A DNA stretch of 64,000 nt, taken from contig NC_134426.1 in NCBI RefSeq assembly GCF_030867145.1, positions 9,796,001 through 9,860,000 on the forward strand, written 5' to 3'. The notes below the pieces were generated by a model. It searched no databases. It worked only from the letters and a program-made list of their open reading frames with translations, and was not told the DNA's origin. Source of the DNA: Opisthocomus hoazin (lineage: Eukaryota > Chordata > Aves > Opisthocomiformes > Opisthocomidae). Made by a program: the position numbers and the translations under genes. Below, piece after piece: positions 22,648 to 33,900 of the stretch; positions within the stretch are counted from its first letter, which is position 1; each line of letters opens with the position of its first letter.

Positions 22648-22989
22648 GTACACAGAGCTGGCTAAGGCCTGTGCTGCGTGCGGAGGGCAGGTGCTGGGCC
22701 AGCAAACGGTGCTGGGCCAGCTGTCTAGGTACATCCTGCAGCTCCATGCCTGGCCTGAAGCAGGCTCACAGTCACTGCACCGCTGGTTTCACCTCCTATC
22801 TCTCCTTTTGACCTGCCAGTGCCCCTGGCAGAGCTCCACAGGGTCCCCTCTTTGAGATTTTAAAGATTTTTGGAGACTTCAGCTGCCTCAGAAAGTGCCG
22901 GGCCCCTCCTGCCAACCCAGTGATTTGGTCTGCCGTCTAGACACTGGCAGTCCCCCTTCCTGTGCAGCTGGGTTTGATGATACCTCTTA

Positions 22990-23487
22990 GAATCATCACA
23001 CAGAACCATGGAATCATGAAGGTTGGAAAAGACCTCTAAGATCATCAAGTCCAACCGCCAACCCAACCCCACCATGCCTGCTAAACCATGTCCTGAAGCA
23101 CCACGTCCACACGTTTTTTGAACCCCTCCAATGGATGGGGACTCCACCACCTCCCTGGGCAGCCTGGTCCAAGGCCTGACCACTCTCTCAGTAAAGACAT
23201 TTTTTCCAATATCCAATCTAAACCTCTCCTGACACAGCTTGAGGCCATTGCCTCTCGTCCTATCGCTGTTTACCTGGGAGAAGAGACCAACCCCTCCTCA
23301 CTGCGCCCTCCTGTCAGGGAGCTGCAGAGAGCGAGAAGGTCTCCCCTCAGCCTCCTCTTCTCCAGACTGAACAGCCCCAGCTCCCTCAGCCGCTCCTCAT
23401 CAGACCTGTTCTCCAGACCCCTGCCCATCCTCGCTGCCCTTCTCTGGACACGCTCCAGCCCCTCAATGTCCTTCTTGTACTGAGGAG
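22990..23487 (-). mobile_element. CR1 LINE 3' fragment, antisense
   Basis: Read on the - strand it carries the conserved CR1 end: [10 protein letters not shown], a [15 protein letters not shown]-type segment, a [13 protein letters not shown]-type segment, then the 3' tail with GATGATCTTAGAGGTC. It is truncated at the 5' side and lies in a CCDC30-like intron. Confidence 0.85.
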
Positions 23488-23673
23488 TACCCTTTGACAT
23501 GCCACTGGGACATGGGGACAACCAGGATGATTTCTTTCTACTCCCAGCGTTGCCCGGGGCAGGTGCAGAGCAGTGCATTGTTTTCTAGATTGCAGCCAGC
23601 CTTGAATTCATGGTGGCACGTCACGGGCTGGCCTCCACGTCGGTGTATCACTGTCACACCAACATGCTTTGAG

Positions 23674-23821
23674 GAAGCTCCTGGAGCAGCAGGTGGAGGA
23701 GCTGCGGCAGCAGCTCCAGCACTTGCGGGAGACGGAGGCATCGCTGGCCAAGATGCACGTGGAGCTGCAGGCTAAGACTCTGCACGTCCTAGAAGACGAG
23801 AAGAAAACTGACTCAAGGGAG
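23674..23821 (+). CDS. CCDC30-like exon
   Basis: The acceptor is atgctttgag|GAAGCTC and the donor is AGGGAG|gtgagc; phase 2 to 0, completing KRKLLEQQVEELRQQ across the junction. Confidence 0.7.
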
Positions 23822-24389
23822 GTGAGCTGCAGCATGGGTGGGTCCTCACCACCCATGGGGGTGCTGTGCTGTTGGTTGACTCCAGAGCAGACCACTGAGC
23901 TCTAGGGGAAAAATGGGACCATCCCAGTGTGAAACCTGCACCTGGGAACTGCTGAAACAGGGTCACATCCAGCCAGGTGCTGAACTCTTGCAGATCCCAC
24001 TGATTTAAAGAGGAGCTGGAGAAAAAGCACCATCCCATCTCATGTAGGCTTCCTGGGAATGCAGCTCTGAGGGCAGACGAGGAGGACTTGGTGGCTTCTT
24101 CCCCTTTCCTTGCAGAGCGTGGAGGTTTTTGCAGGAAAATCTTGGCAGTGGGAGGACGCATTGCCTCGCTGTGCCCTGTGGAAGCCCCCCTAGCAGCACA
24201 GAAGTCCCCACTCTCCCTTCTGTAAGGGGAGGAGGCAGTGGCCTTGGGAGGCAGAATGGGTGGGTGTTATCTGTGGTGGGAACCAGTAGGATTTATGAAG
24301 AGAAGCTTTGGAGACCAGACTGACAAGAGGCAGAGGGACCCCTACAGCTGAGGACACAGGTACACAAATAAAAAATAGATGTTTTCCAG

Positions 24390-24511
24390 CACCTCCAGTG
24401 TCAGAAGGAGAACCAGAAGCTTTCAGAGCAACTTTCACTGCTGAAGGATGAAAACAAAGCCCTTTACGAGGAAGGAGTCGGTCTCCTGAACCAGAAGGAT
24501 CTGTGTGTCAG
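24390..24511 (+). CDS. CCDC30-like exon
   Basis: The acceptor is atgttttccag|CACCTC and the donor is TGTGTCAG|gtaccg; phase 0 to 2. The helix contains SEQLSLLKDENKALYEE. Confidence 0.7.
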
Positions 24512-25614
24512 GTACCGGCTGAAGCGGCAGGGTATGTGTCGGCACAAAAAAACCCACCCAGGACCCGCCGTTCGGGTGTCTGGCCATGACACTGGATTCG
24601 ACTGCCCTGTAGCCTTTCTTGTCTCTCCTGTTCGAGGCATTTAGCACCGGGAGGTCTGCCTTAGCCCAACGCCCCTCATGCAGTTGTGTTACACGTCACG
24701 CATCTGCCGTCTTGTTCTCCTTGGCAGCTGAAGACAGCGCAGAAAGCGAAGGGGTGCCCAGGAAGGGCTGGAGGCACTGCTGCTCACGGTCTGGCACCGG
24801 CGGAGACGCCCTGTGGAGCTGCTCGTTTCTTCCCAGAGCGCTTTTGATCTAATTTGAAGCACAGTAGCCTTTTTGTCATGAGTTTTGAGCAAACGTGGGC
24901 AAATATCTGTTATGTGGTAGAGATTTTTCTTTTTTTTTCTTTTTTTGATGTTATTTTCCCTTCTGTCTCAGCTGGATAAAAATAAACAAGAACACTGCCT
25001 AAATGGGACACTTTTGAGGGGATGAGCAATGATCACAAGTCTCAGTAGAGACAGATATTTAACCCCAGTGTCGCAGCTCTAAGAAGTGCCCACTGAAGTA
25101 GCTCTTTCTGCGGCCTGTTTGCCTGACCCTTGCCGTGTAGGATTCTTCTTTTTCAGCCTTTTTCCCTCATACACGAGTAATTTCCCTTATCCACCCACCT
25201 CCCCACCCAGATAAAGAGCTTGCCCTTTCCCCGTTACTTCCAATTTTGGTGAATTTATAACTCTGATTGGTATAAAGAGCTGAGAGTGGTGAGCACAAGG
25301 ATTTGTAAAGCTGGGAATCAGTTTTGGGAATGCTTTTGGTCCTTCAGTCAGTTTCCATTTGGGTGACACTTCACAATATAAACTTTTGCAACAACAACAA
25401 AAAAACCCCGAACTGATCGGTGAAAGACGTAGTCCAGAAAGTCAGCGTGCTCATTCTGCCTTTAGCTGTGCAGCCAAAAGGAGCTGCGTAGATGGCTGAG
25501 GCTCCCGCTCCAGGCTTTGGAGAGCCTGAAGAAATACAGGACATGTCCTGCCTTGATCTTGACCCAGAACACAAAGGCATTTCACAGCCTGACGCTTTGT
25601 CTCTGCCTCCTCAG

Positions 25615-25756
25615 GAAATATAACAAAATGCAGCTCCGCCACAAAGACAAGATCTGGAGAGCCAAGGAGACCTTTATCCACGAGGTGAAACAAAGGGACA
25701 GCAGAATTAAGCAGCTTGAAAATGAGCTCAGCGAGTCAAAGCTCCAGGTGGAAAAG
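25615..25756 (+). CDS. CCDC30-like exon
   Basis: The acceptor is tgcctcctcag|GAAATA and the donor is GAAAAG|gtgaga; phase 2 to 0. RKYNKMQLRHKDK followed by HEVKQRDSRIKQLENEL is the best family signature in the gene. Confidence 0.75.
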
Positions 25757-26337
25757 GTGAGAGAACTCATCGAGGGCGGCTCCTGCGAGGGAAGGCAGGG
25801 GAGCAGGCTGTAGGGTCTCTGCGGGAGCATCCCTGCTTCCAAAAAGAGATGCAGCGTAGGAAATCAAAGAGGTGAGGTTTAGGAACAGCTGGTTTGCAGG
25901 TAACGGGATAGCACGGTTAACCGGCCTGAGGGTCGGAGCACAGCGAGCAATGCCCCATGTGCTGCTCCTGCTCTGTGGGCAGGACTGATGCAGCCCTGGG
26001 AAGCGGCTGGCAGTGCCAAGGGCCACTAGCCCATCCTCGTAGGAACTAGAAGCCAAAAGGAAATTCCTGGCTCAAGTTTGCCCTTGGGGGGAATCCGTGT
26101 CCTCATATCCCATTCAGAAACTGCCTAAGCTCCGTCGTCTTTCGCCTTGGAGATGTTACTGATGGGAAGTGACTCAGAAGCCACTTTTTGGGGCATGTTA
26201 CATCAAATAGTGTATCGCTTCTAGGAGTGAACATGCTTGGTGGTGACCCCTTTGGCAGAGCACCTCAAGGTTTACAGAGGGCAGAGAAGAGAAAAGTGTA
26301 ACCACTGGTGTTTGTTTCCTTCTGCAACAATGCTCAG

Positions 26338-26474
26338 GGGAAGGTGCTGATTGCACAGATCACCGCCGAGAACGAGAAATTACTCCAGGAAAGAAGACGG
26401 CTCCTCCAGAAGATATCTGACCAAGAGGAGATGCCTTGGAGCAACCGGTCTACGGCTGCCACCCTGCAGAGCAG
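26338..26474 (+). CDS. CCDC30-like exon
   Basis: The acceptor is caatgctcag|GGGAAG and the donor is CAGAGCAG|gtaaac; phase 0 to 2. Helix ENEKLLQERRRLLQKISDQEE. Confidence 0.7.
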
Positions 26475-26756
26475 GTAAACAGTGATGTCTGTGCCTCTTC
26501 CCAGCACTTCTCCGGTTTTACGGGCTACTCCTCGTAAGAAATCCAGAGGAAAGCCTGAACTGCACCCCAGTTACTAGTGCTGTGGCTTTTAATTGCTGTG
26601 GGGTGTAATTAGCCCCTTTCCCCATCAAAACCCATAGCATACAGGTGGAGGTTGTGGAGGTCAAAGGGCCTGAAGTTGAAAAAGAAAATGTCCCTTTGGA
26701 AACGTAGCATGGTCAGAAGGAAAATAACTTGTGCCTTGTATGTGCCACTTGCTCAG

Positions 26757-26871
26757 AGTGAAGATCCTGGACGAGGAGAATGTGCGGCTGCACGAGAGCA
26801 AACTCCATCTCTCTGACCACGTGCCCACCTCGCAGCACGCGCTGAGGAGCATCCACGCTCCCACCATGGAA
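26757..26871 (+). CDS. CCDC30-like exon
   Basis: The acceptor is acttgctcag|AGTGAAG and the donor is ATGGAA|gtgagt; phase 2 to 0. RVKILDEENVRLHESKLHL, then a segment ending RSIHAPTME. Confidence 0.7.
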
Positions 26872-26937
26872 GTGAGTCTCTGAGAGGACTTGGTTTCCGC
26901 AGACAGGTTGCAGGAGCTGAGGTCTCCCACGAGTCAA

Positions 26938-27060
26938 TCAGAGAATCACAGAATACGTCAAGTTTGAAGGAACGCGTAAGGATTATCGAGTTCAACTCCT
27001 AAAACTAAACCAAATGAGGAAGAGCGTCATCCAGATGCTTCTTGAACTCTTGAGTGAGGG
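26938..27060 (-). mobile_element. Old CR1 3' fragment, antisense
   Basis: AGAGAATCACAGAAT followed by AAGTTTGAAGG and GATTATCGAGTTCAACTCC is the reverse of a diverged CR1 3' end. The far end is too decayed to place. Confidence 0.6.
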
Positions 27061-27906
27061 TTGGTGTTTGTAGCTGTAGCTGAGGGTGCTGGAGAAAAGC
27101 CAAATCGATCCTCCAGTTGGGATGGAAAGGAGCACCAAACACACAGGAAATTGCAGCGGCTTTGTCGGTGAGAAGGGACTCTGTGGGGAGTTGAAAGCTC
27201 AATACTCTTGGCTGCACCATCCCCATCTGTGAGCCGAGATCCTTTTTGCGAGTACAGAAACGTCTCTTTGGCTTTTGTGCAGATCTAGAGTTGTTGCAAG
27301 ACCTTACTTTTAAAATTAGCTCTAAAATGGGGAGAAATAACCCAGAGTGGAGTGGTTGGGAACGCTACTGCTGTAAGGCAAAAAACCTTAGGCCAAGCTG
27401 ACCCGTAATCTCGACGATGTTGAAGGGAAGGAAGATGTGCCTTCCCTAAAAACTCAGGCTTGGACCTACTAAATTAGGGAAGAACTTTGCGGGGAGAAAT
27501 GGAGGAAAATCCAGGAAAGTGAAAGAATGTGTTTCAACAACTCTTCAGGTAAAAGAGGTGGATTTGGAAGTTTATTGGTACATTTTGAAATTGGGAGGGA
27601 GCCCAGTTTGGTTGGAAATGAGCTGTGAAGGATGAAAGTGCTGTTTGGGGCCTGGCAGCAAGAGCTGTCTGTGTGTTCCACTGGGTTTTCTTTCTTTCTG
27701 TTTGTTTCACCTGGGCTAGTTAGGGGTTTTTTTTCAGTTTGAATTCAGACCCAAAGGACAGATCTAGGATTAGTACCTCTGTGAGGCTGGAGTCCTGGGG
27801 AGACCTGGCAGTGGAGCTGGGGGCACTTTGCAGACCAAGACCGTATGTTGAAATTTGGAGTCTGACACGCACTTTCACCTCTGAAAGTCTCCGTTCCTCC
27901 TTCCAG

Positions 27907-27974
27907 GACTCGAAGAGTGTTAACTTCTCCGAACACCAGCCACAGAGTAAGGGGTTGCCATCTCTCCGTACCAG
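27907..27974 (+). CDS. CCDC30-like exon
   Basis: The acceptor is tcctccttccag|GACTCG and the donor is CGTACCAG|gtacct; 22 codons plus two bases, phase 0 to 2. Outside the coiled coil. Confidence 0.6.
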
Positions 27975-28696
27975 GTACCTTGGGGTAAAAGGAGGCGGCG
28001 GGGAATGCCTCTGTGCATGTGGTGAGGGAGAAGTTGAGCGTTACGGCTGCTCCACCCTGTGCTTTGACCTCCAAGGGTCTTTTTAAATTTTTTTTTTCCT
28101 TTGGTCAAATTGTAGGGAGAATGGTATTAAAAAGACTCTGAAACTAATGGGATGGAGAATTAAAATTTTCCAAATGTATCAGGGAACACTGAATCTCAGG
28201 GATTTAGAAATGAGCTTGGCGCACAGTGGTTTTGGAGGAGTGTCTTTACACAAGAGGTTACGAGGCTTAGAGGACCACTGCTGGCCAGAGCTGTGTGACC
28301 CACATCCCAGGCTATGGGGCAGGAGGAGAGCTTGAGCTGTTCCTCCACCGGTATAGCCAGGAGAACCATGATGTGTGCCAGAATGGGCAAGGAGAAGGCA
28401 GAGAGACTCTGTAGCTCTGCTGTCTGCTTGCTGGAGACCCAGCACAGTGGGCTTGGTTACAGACTTTGGGTGCTATGGATGGTGACGGAGACTCTGAGTA
28501 GGTTCTGGGGCAGATGAGGTGGCCATCAGCTGCTTGGCTGGAGGAGGAGTAGCGGAGACTCAGTCCAAGCGAAAGGCATTGAGCATCACCCTGCACTGCC
28601 TCGCAGAGACATTGGGAGGAGTGTTGGGACTGTGGCAGGTGATGGAGGGTCAGATGAAGTTTGCAGAATGACTTAAGAGAGGAGATTTGTTTTCAG

Positions 28697-28910
28697 CTTC
28701 CCATCAAGAGAACCGCCAGACTTTCTCAGCACCCTGAAGGCCACGTCAGACATGAAGCCTGAAGGAGAAGCTGAAAGCCAAGACTCACCCTTTTCCTTAT
28801 CCCCCTCTCTACCTTCTGAGATTGGGTACTTAAATGTTGCTTCGCCTGGAGACACCACAGCCTCCCAGCTGCAGGAGGAGAGTCAGAGTGTCAGCTCTGA
28901 GAACTTCTAA
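28697..28910 (+). CDS. CCDC30-like terminal coding exon
   Basis: The acceptor is tttgttttcag|CTTCCC; phase 2 entry. A Ser/Pro/Glu-rich tail of 70 codons ends at TAA 28,908-28,910. No clear AATAAA was found within the next 400 bases. Confidence 0.65.
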
Positions 28911-29312
28911 ACCGGGAGAAATGTTTGTAAAATATTAGCTGGACTGCAAGGTTTTGGGTTCCTGTTGCCATGGGATGAGAAGGACTGCAGGGGAAGAATT
29001 GCCAAATGGACTGACCTGGTGATTTCTGTGATATATTTCACCTAAATTATTCAACAGCTTTTTTTCAACTTACCCAACGGCAAGTGTGTGTGTGTATGTG
29101 TGTGAGATCCAAGAGCCACGTGGAGGCTGGAATTTGTAGACAAACTCAGTCAAATGGAAGAGGAGTGGGGTGAAGCATATCTTCCCCAGAGCCCTAATTA
29201 CTTGTCCAGTCAACAAATGCAAGCTTCGTAAAGCAGCAGAAAGCTTAGTAAAGCAACAAGCTGCCAAAAGTTGAAAAAGGCCAAGTGCAAGGGGTGGGTG
29301 CAATCACACGCA

Positions 29313-29545
29313 TAAATCCAGGCTGGGGATGAAGGGGTGGAGAGCAGCCCTGCCGAGAAGGACTTGGGGGTGCTGGGGGATGAAAAGCTGGACACGAGCC
29401 GGCGATGTGCGCTCGCAGTCCAGAAGGCAATCGCATCCCGGGCTGCATCCCCAGCAGCGTGGGCAGCAGGGCAAGGGAGGTGACTGTGCCCCTCTGCCCC
29501 GCTCTGGTAAGACCCCCCGGGAGTCCTGCGTCCAGGGAAACACCA
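29313..29545 (+). mobile_element. CR1 LINE internal fragment
   Basis: AGAGCAGCCCTGCCGAGAAG, GATGAAAAGCTGGACA and CTCTGGTAAGACCCC match the conserved ORF2 region of CR1. Both ends are truncated. Confidence 0.8.
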
Positions 29546-30110
29546 AGCCCAGGGACGCCCCAAAAGGCACACCGATTGCCCTGGGGCGTAGTGAAAGGCA
29601 CACCAGGGGAGATGGGGTGCAGGAGAAAGCACACTGCGGGGCCTGCAGAGGCACCCAAAGGCACGCCAAGGAGCTGGGGGAGCCGAAAATGCACTCCGAG
29701 GGGCCTTGGGATGCTCAGAACGGCATCGTTCGGCGTGCTCGGCTGGGGGAATGGCACACCCATTGCCCAGGAGAGCACTACAATTCACACAACAGGGGCC
29801 TGGGGCACCCTGAAAGGCAGAGCCACGGCCTGAGGCAGCATCCAAAGCCAGAGAGGCACGTGCAGGGGAAGCCCAGAGGGCTGAACGAGGGTCTCGGAGC
29901 ACCCCAAACGGCACGCTGAGGGGGACCGGGCAGACCAGCAAGCAAAAGCGAGGCACAGGGGCATCCCACAGTGGACAGCGGGGGCTTGGGGTGCCCTCCA
30001 AGGGACACACCCAGGGCTGCAGAGAGGGGTGCCCCGAGGGGTCCAGGGTGCCCCAGAACACACAGCCAGAGCCCAGGAAGCCCAAAATGGCACACGGGGT
30101 GTCCAGCCAC
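29546..30110. repeat. Degenerate GC-rich minisatellite
   Basis: Units of roughly 40-55 bp share a GGGG...CCCAAAAGGCACAC-like core with heavy divergence. The absence of stops on the - strand produces an artefactual 390-codon frame (29,210-30,382). Confidence 0.65.
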
Positions 30111-30406
30111 CGCCTCTCGTGCTTGCAGGGAGCCTTGGCGGCCAGAGCCCGCCCTGCCGACCCCATGTGTGGGAGAGGAGAGGAGGACGGTGGGTGCCCC
30201 GAGCGTGCAGGGTGCTGGGAGCCTTGGAGAGGTGGCCTTGGGCAAGCTGGTGGACCTGGACACCGTGCGCCAGGGGCCGTTTCCCTTGGGCACGTGGCCT
30301 GGGTGTGCGCAGAAAGGTGCTGAGCACACGCGCACGTCCGCCCTGCAGGCCTCTGCCCCCAGCACCGCCCAGTTCCCAGCACCTTATGATGTCACTGAGC
30401 CATTCA

Positions 30407-30414
30407 TGACGTCA
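30407..30414. promoter_or_regulatory. Full palindromic CRE
   Basis: TGACGTCA, with a half-type TGATGTCAC 20 bp upstream, lies about 360 bp before the ANKRD26-like ATG at 30,776. This is a plausible CREB/CREM/ATF site; promoter use is inference. Confidence 0.45.
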
Positions 30415-30467
30415 GCACACGCGTTCGCTAGACCTGGGGCACTGGCACAGACCCTGCACACACAGTA

Positions 30468-30632
30468 CCTGGCGGTGCTGCTGGTGCTGTGCTGGTGCTG
30501 CTGGTGCTGTGCTGGTGCTGTGCTGGTGGTACTGGTGCCGTGCTGGTGCTGGTGCTGCTGTACTGGTGCTTCTGGTGCTGTGCCAGTGGTGTTGTGCTGG
30601 TGCTGCCGTTGCTGCTGGTGGTGGGCTCAGCC
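30468..30632 (+). repeat. (CTGGTG)n / GTGCTG minisatellite
   Basis: About 165 bp of GGTGCTGTGCTGGTGCTGCT-type units, closely packed, between the CRE and the putative start of the ANKRD26-like gene. Confidence 0.85.
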
Positions 30633-30775
30633 CGGAGGCAGTTGCCCGTGCCCTGCCGCTCCTCAGGGCTCGGCTCCTCTGCTGGCAGCTGGCACCCGGC
30701 AGCGCCCACCCAATCCTGCCTGCCACCGCTCGTCGGTGAAAGGCAAGGCAGTGCGGTGCCTATTCCTGCTGGGCC

Positions 30776-30978
30776 ATGAAGAGCATCTGGCGGTTCCTGT
30801 GCAGGAGGAGGGCACAGAAGCAGCATGTGTCCTTCGGAATCATCGCTGACAAGATCTTGCAGGACGTCTGGAACAAGCCACACTGCATGTCCACCACTGG
30901 GGGCTTGGCCCCAGCGCCGCTGCCAGTGAAGAAGCAGGCGGCTGTTGGTGACAACAACTGCCGGGAGAAGGACGAGAG
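30776..30978 (+). CDS. Putative first coding exon, ANKRD26-like (copy B)
   Basis: ATG at 30,776 opens a basic N-terminus ([16 protein letters not shown]) and runs to the donor GACGAGAG|gtaaca, phase 2. The basic MK start fits the family only loosely; an upstream exon cannot be excluded. Confidence 0.45.
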
Positions 30979-33900
30979 GTAACAGGCGCAGGCAGGCGGG
31001 AGCTTTTTGGGAAACTCCTGGGCTGTTCTCCTGTCCTGGGGCTTCACTTCGTGCCTGGGCGTGTTGGTTCCCAAGGGAGGGAAAGATGGAAAGGGCCGTT
31101 GTTCTTGCGGTGAGTCCAAGAGGTTGTGCTGTCTGTCTTTCCAGGCCCAGACCCAGCGTGTGCCCTGCGGTCCCCAGGGAGCAGGAAAACGAGGGAGGAG
31201 CTGCTCCAGGCCATGCAAAACGGGTGTCAGCACCCAGCGCTCGCCGCAGGGCAGGAGCTGCTGGTGATAGGCGGTGTGCACCCGCTCTGGGGAGAGCAGG
31301 TAGGACTCTCCAGCGCGGAGGAGGCGATGGGGAAAAGGGCTGTTGCCTGCCCTTTTGGTGGGCTGCCAGGGAGACAAGGTGTTTGGAAACGGCGTGGAGG
31401 GGTTCCTTGTCATCCGGGAACAAATGCTCTGCCAGGTGTTGTCCCTGGGAAGCAGAATTCTCGAGACACTGCTTCCTTTTTGGCTCCTTTCTCGTCACTT
31501 CGAGTGATGTCCCTGGCACATGGCGCAGGCGTGTGCTCTTGAGGAAACGAACTCCCAAGCAGGAGAAGAGATGCATTTCGCATCCGCGTTGTGACAGATC
31601 TCTCGCTAGGATTTCATGGGTTTGGGGTGTGTGTTTGTGCTAAGATTGTCTCGGGAAGCACGATGATTCGGGAAGCGCTCTAGGCACCAAGGAGCTGTAT
31701 TAGATCACTGTGGTTCCAAAAATGTGTGGTTTTAATGTAGATGAGCCTGCCGTATACTGGGAGTCTGCCGGCCGTGACTCGCCAGCTGATGAAGAAGCCA
31801 TCGAGGAGGGCAAAAGCTCTGAGGGAGAGGTATGTAAACCCCAAGGCTTTACATTGGAGACTTCCTTTTAGGCTTCTATCACACCCTAAAGCAGAAGAAG
31901 ACTTTTCCATGAGTAACGCCAAAGGCAGGGTTCTTGGAACCTCTTTTCTCATCTGACGTCAAGTTAGTGACAGTCCTCTTCTGGGTCTGTGACATGCTGC
32001 CGCTCTCTCCTGTTTTGAGCTGATTTCCTAAGTTCCGTCCATTTTTATTCTTTCCCTTTGAGCAGACAGGAAACATCACAGCCCAAATACCGACCCCAGG
32101 GTTGGATTCGTCCCTTTGCCACCGGAGCCTCGGAAGTCCTGGGACACCAGAAAGTGCCGATGTGCAAGAGATTCTGAGAGCATGTGACGTCCGGCTCACT
32201 GTGCCTGCGCACATCTCTGAGGTGCTGGAAACCAACAAGAGCTTGTGTCAGCAGCTGAACAAAGCCAAAAGAAAAGCTGGCAGGCTGGAGCAGGAAGTGG
32301 AGCAACTGAAAGAAACTCTCCGGGAGAAGACACTGGCTTTAGATAGAGCAGAAAGAGAATTACATCAGGCCCGGAGGCAGGCAAAGGAGCAGCACGCTCT
32401 ACCCCCGAAGAACGCTCAAGAGAGAAAAGATGTCATCAAGCAGGCAGAAGGGCTGCAGGAACAACTGTCCCAACTCCAGAGTGAAAACTTTTTCCTCCGT
32501 CAGCAGCTGGGAGAGGTGCGGAACAAGACCGCCCAAGAACATAAGGTGAGCGATGCCTTTATATGCGAGGCGGACAAAGTAGAAAAAGAGGTGAGATGAT
32601 CACTGAGCAGGAATGACTGAAAGCAGAGCAGTTCCCAAGGCTGTCTGGTGCTCCGGAAAGTCAGCAGGTGTAAGCTACGTGCGTGGGAGTCCATCACTCG
32701 AGCTGGTTCTGGTTTTGTTGGAATTGCGGAAGGTGCCGGCAAGCCATGAGACGTGCTTATAGACACATACGTAGATACAGTCTCCGCATCTTCCCAGCAG
32801 AATGTGCTGGAAACAGAAATCTTCCTTCAGAGATGGCATTTCTGTAGTTGTCTTTACTTGCGAAGGATGACTAGAGACCGTCAGCTGTGTAGATGCTGCC
32901 TTCTTCCAGGGGACGAGGCTGCTCTGCTTTGCGATGCACTTAGAGAACCGATCTCAGTATATTATCTAGTAACTGCAAGTCAAAAGACAGATTTTGGCTT
33001 CTTACCTTTTTCTCTGTCCTCCCGTGACATTGTTTCCCTAGAGAACAGTGGGACGGCTGCAAGAAGAGCTCACTGATGCTTCAAGAAAGCAGTGGATAGC
33101 AGAAACGTCACTGAAAGCTTCCACACTCCTACGCGATTACCTGAAGGAGGAAAACTCCCGCTTACTAGAGGACTTGGACAAGGTTAAGGCCAAGGTATGC
33201 AAAGTCTGTAAACCTGTCAGTATGGAGGAAGCTGTTCCGTTGCTTCAAAGAGTGCCAGACAAGAAAATAATTTGGGAACAAATACAGGAGAGACTTCTCT
33301 GAGGACGTTATGAGCTTCTGCATCACTAACAACAGTTGTCCAGGCTCGAGGGTGCTTTTAGCTCCTTTCTCCTCGCTGCCTCCTCCCCTCTCACCTTGAA
33401 AAAGTCAGCTGGCTCTTCAGGGAGCTCGTTCCGAGGCTGTGGGAAGGCAGTGAGCTTGGGACAGCACCTGGGTGGGGAAGAACGAGGCGGCCGTGCTCTT
33501 TGGAGACTGGGTTCTGTTCCGACACCGTGCAGAGGTTGTGGCCATGTGATTGAGTTTGGCGGAGATTTGAGAGCCCTTTGCCTAAGACAGATTGTTTATT
33601 CCCTGCATCCAGATGTGTGAACTCTCCACGCAGCTGGAGTTGGAGCGTGAAACATCTCTGCAGCTTGCACCTGCAAACCAGCAGCTGCGAGGGCTGGTGG
33701 CTACTCTTGTGCCGCACGGCTTGGCGACTGCTGGCGTGGCTCGTACGGCAGCAGCGCTTTCTGGAGAACAGCGTGAACAGCGAGCACAGGCAGAAACGGG
33801 ACAGAAGCAGCATCTCAGCCCACTTTTGCAGGTCAGTTTATGTACCATTTGCATCTGTAGTCTCCATTGCGTTCATTCGTGGTGGTGGCGATGGCGTTTT

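Larger units (their letters stand above)
14295..28910 (+). pseudogene. CCDC30-like coiled-coil gene (possibly decayed)
   Basis: Sixteen exons were read: 14,295-14,393; 15,056-15,196; 16,984-17,121; 17,942-18,098; 19,133-19,379; 21,125-21,298; 21,606-21,848; 22,490-22,647; 23,674-23,821; 24,390-24,511; 25,615-25,756; 26,338-26,474; 26,757-26,871; 27,907-27,974; 28,697-28,910; an upstream start may be the ATG inside 14,295-14,393. Phases agree at all junctions except the entry to 17,942. The product is almost wholly coiled coil and resembles CCDC30 (prefoldin subunit 6-like, DUF4686), including stretches such as KRKLLEQQVEELRQQ and HEVKQRDSRIKQLENEL. Its cellular role is not known to me. Two lesions, a shifted acceptor at 17,940 and TAA at 21,840-21,842, suggest decay or alternative splicing. 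Confidence 0.6.

Noticed and set aside
24727-24850. Possible CCDC30-like exon after tccttggcag
   Set aside because: Neighbouring exons at 24,390 and 25,615 already join in phase and the translation is not helical.
29210-30382. 390-codon open frame on the - strand
   Set aside because: It coincides with a degenerate GC-rich minisatellite and a CR1 fragment; its Cys/Pro/Gly-rich, quasi-repetitive translation has no domain features.
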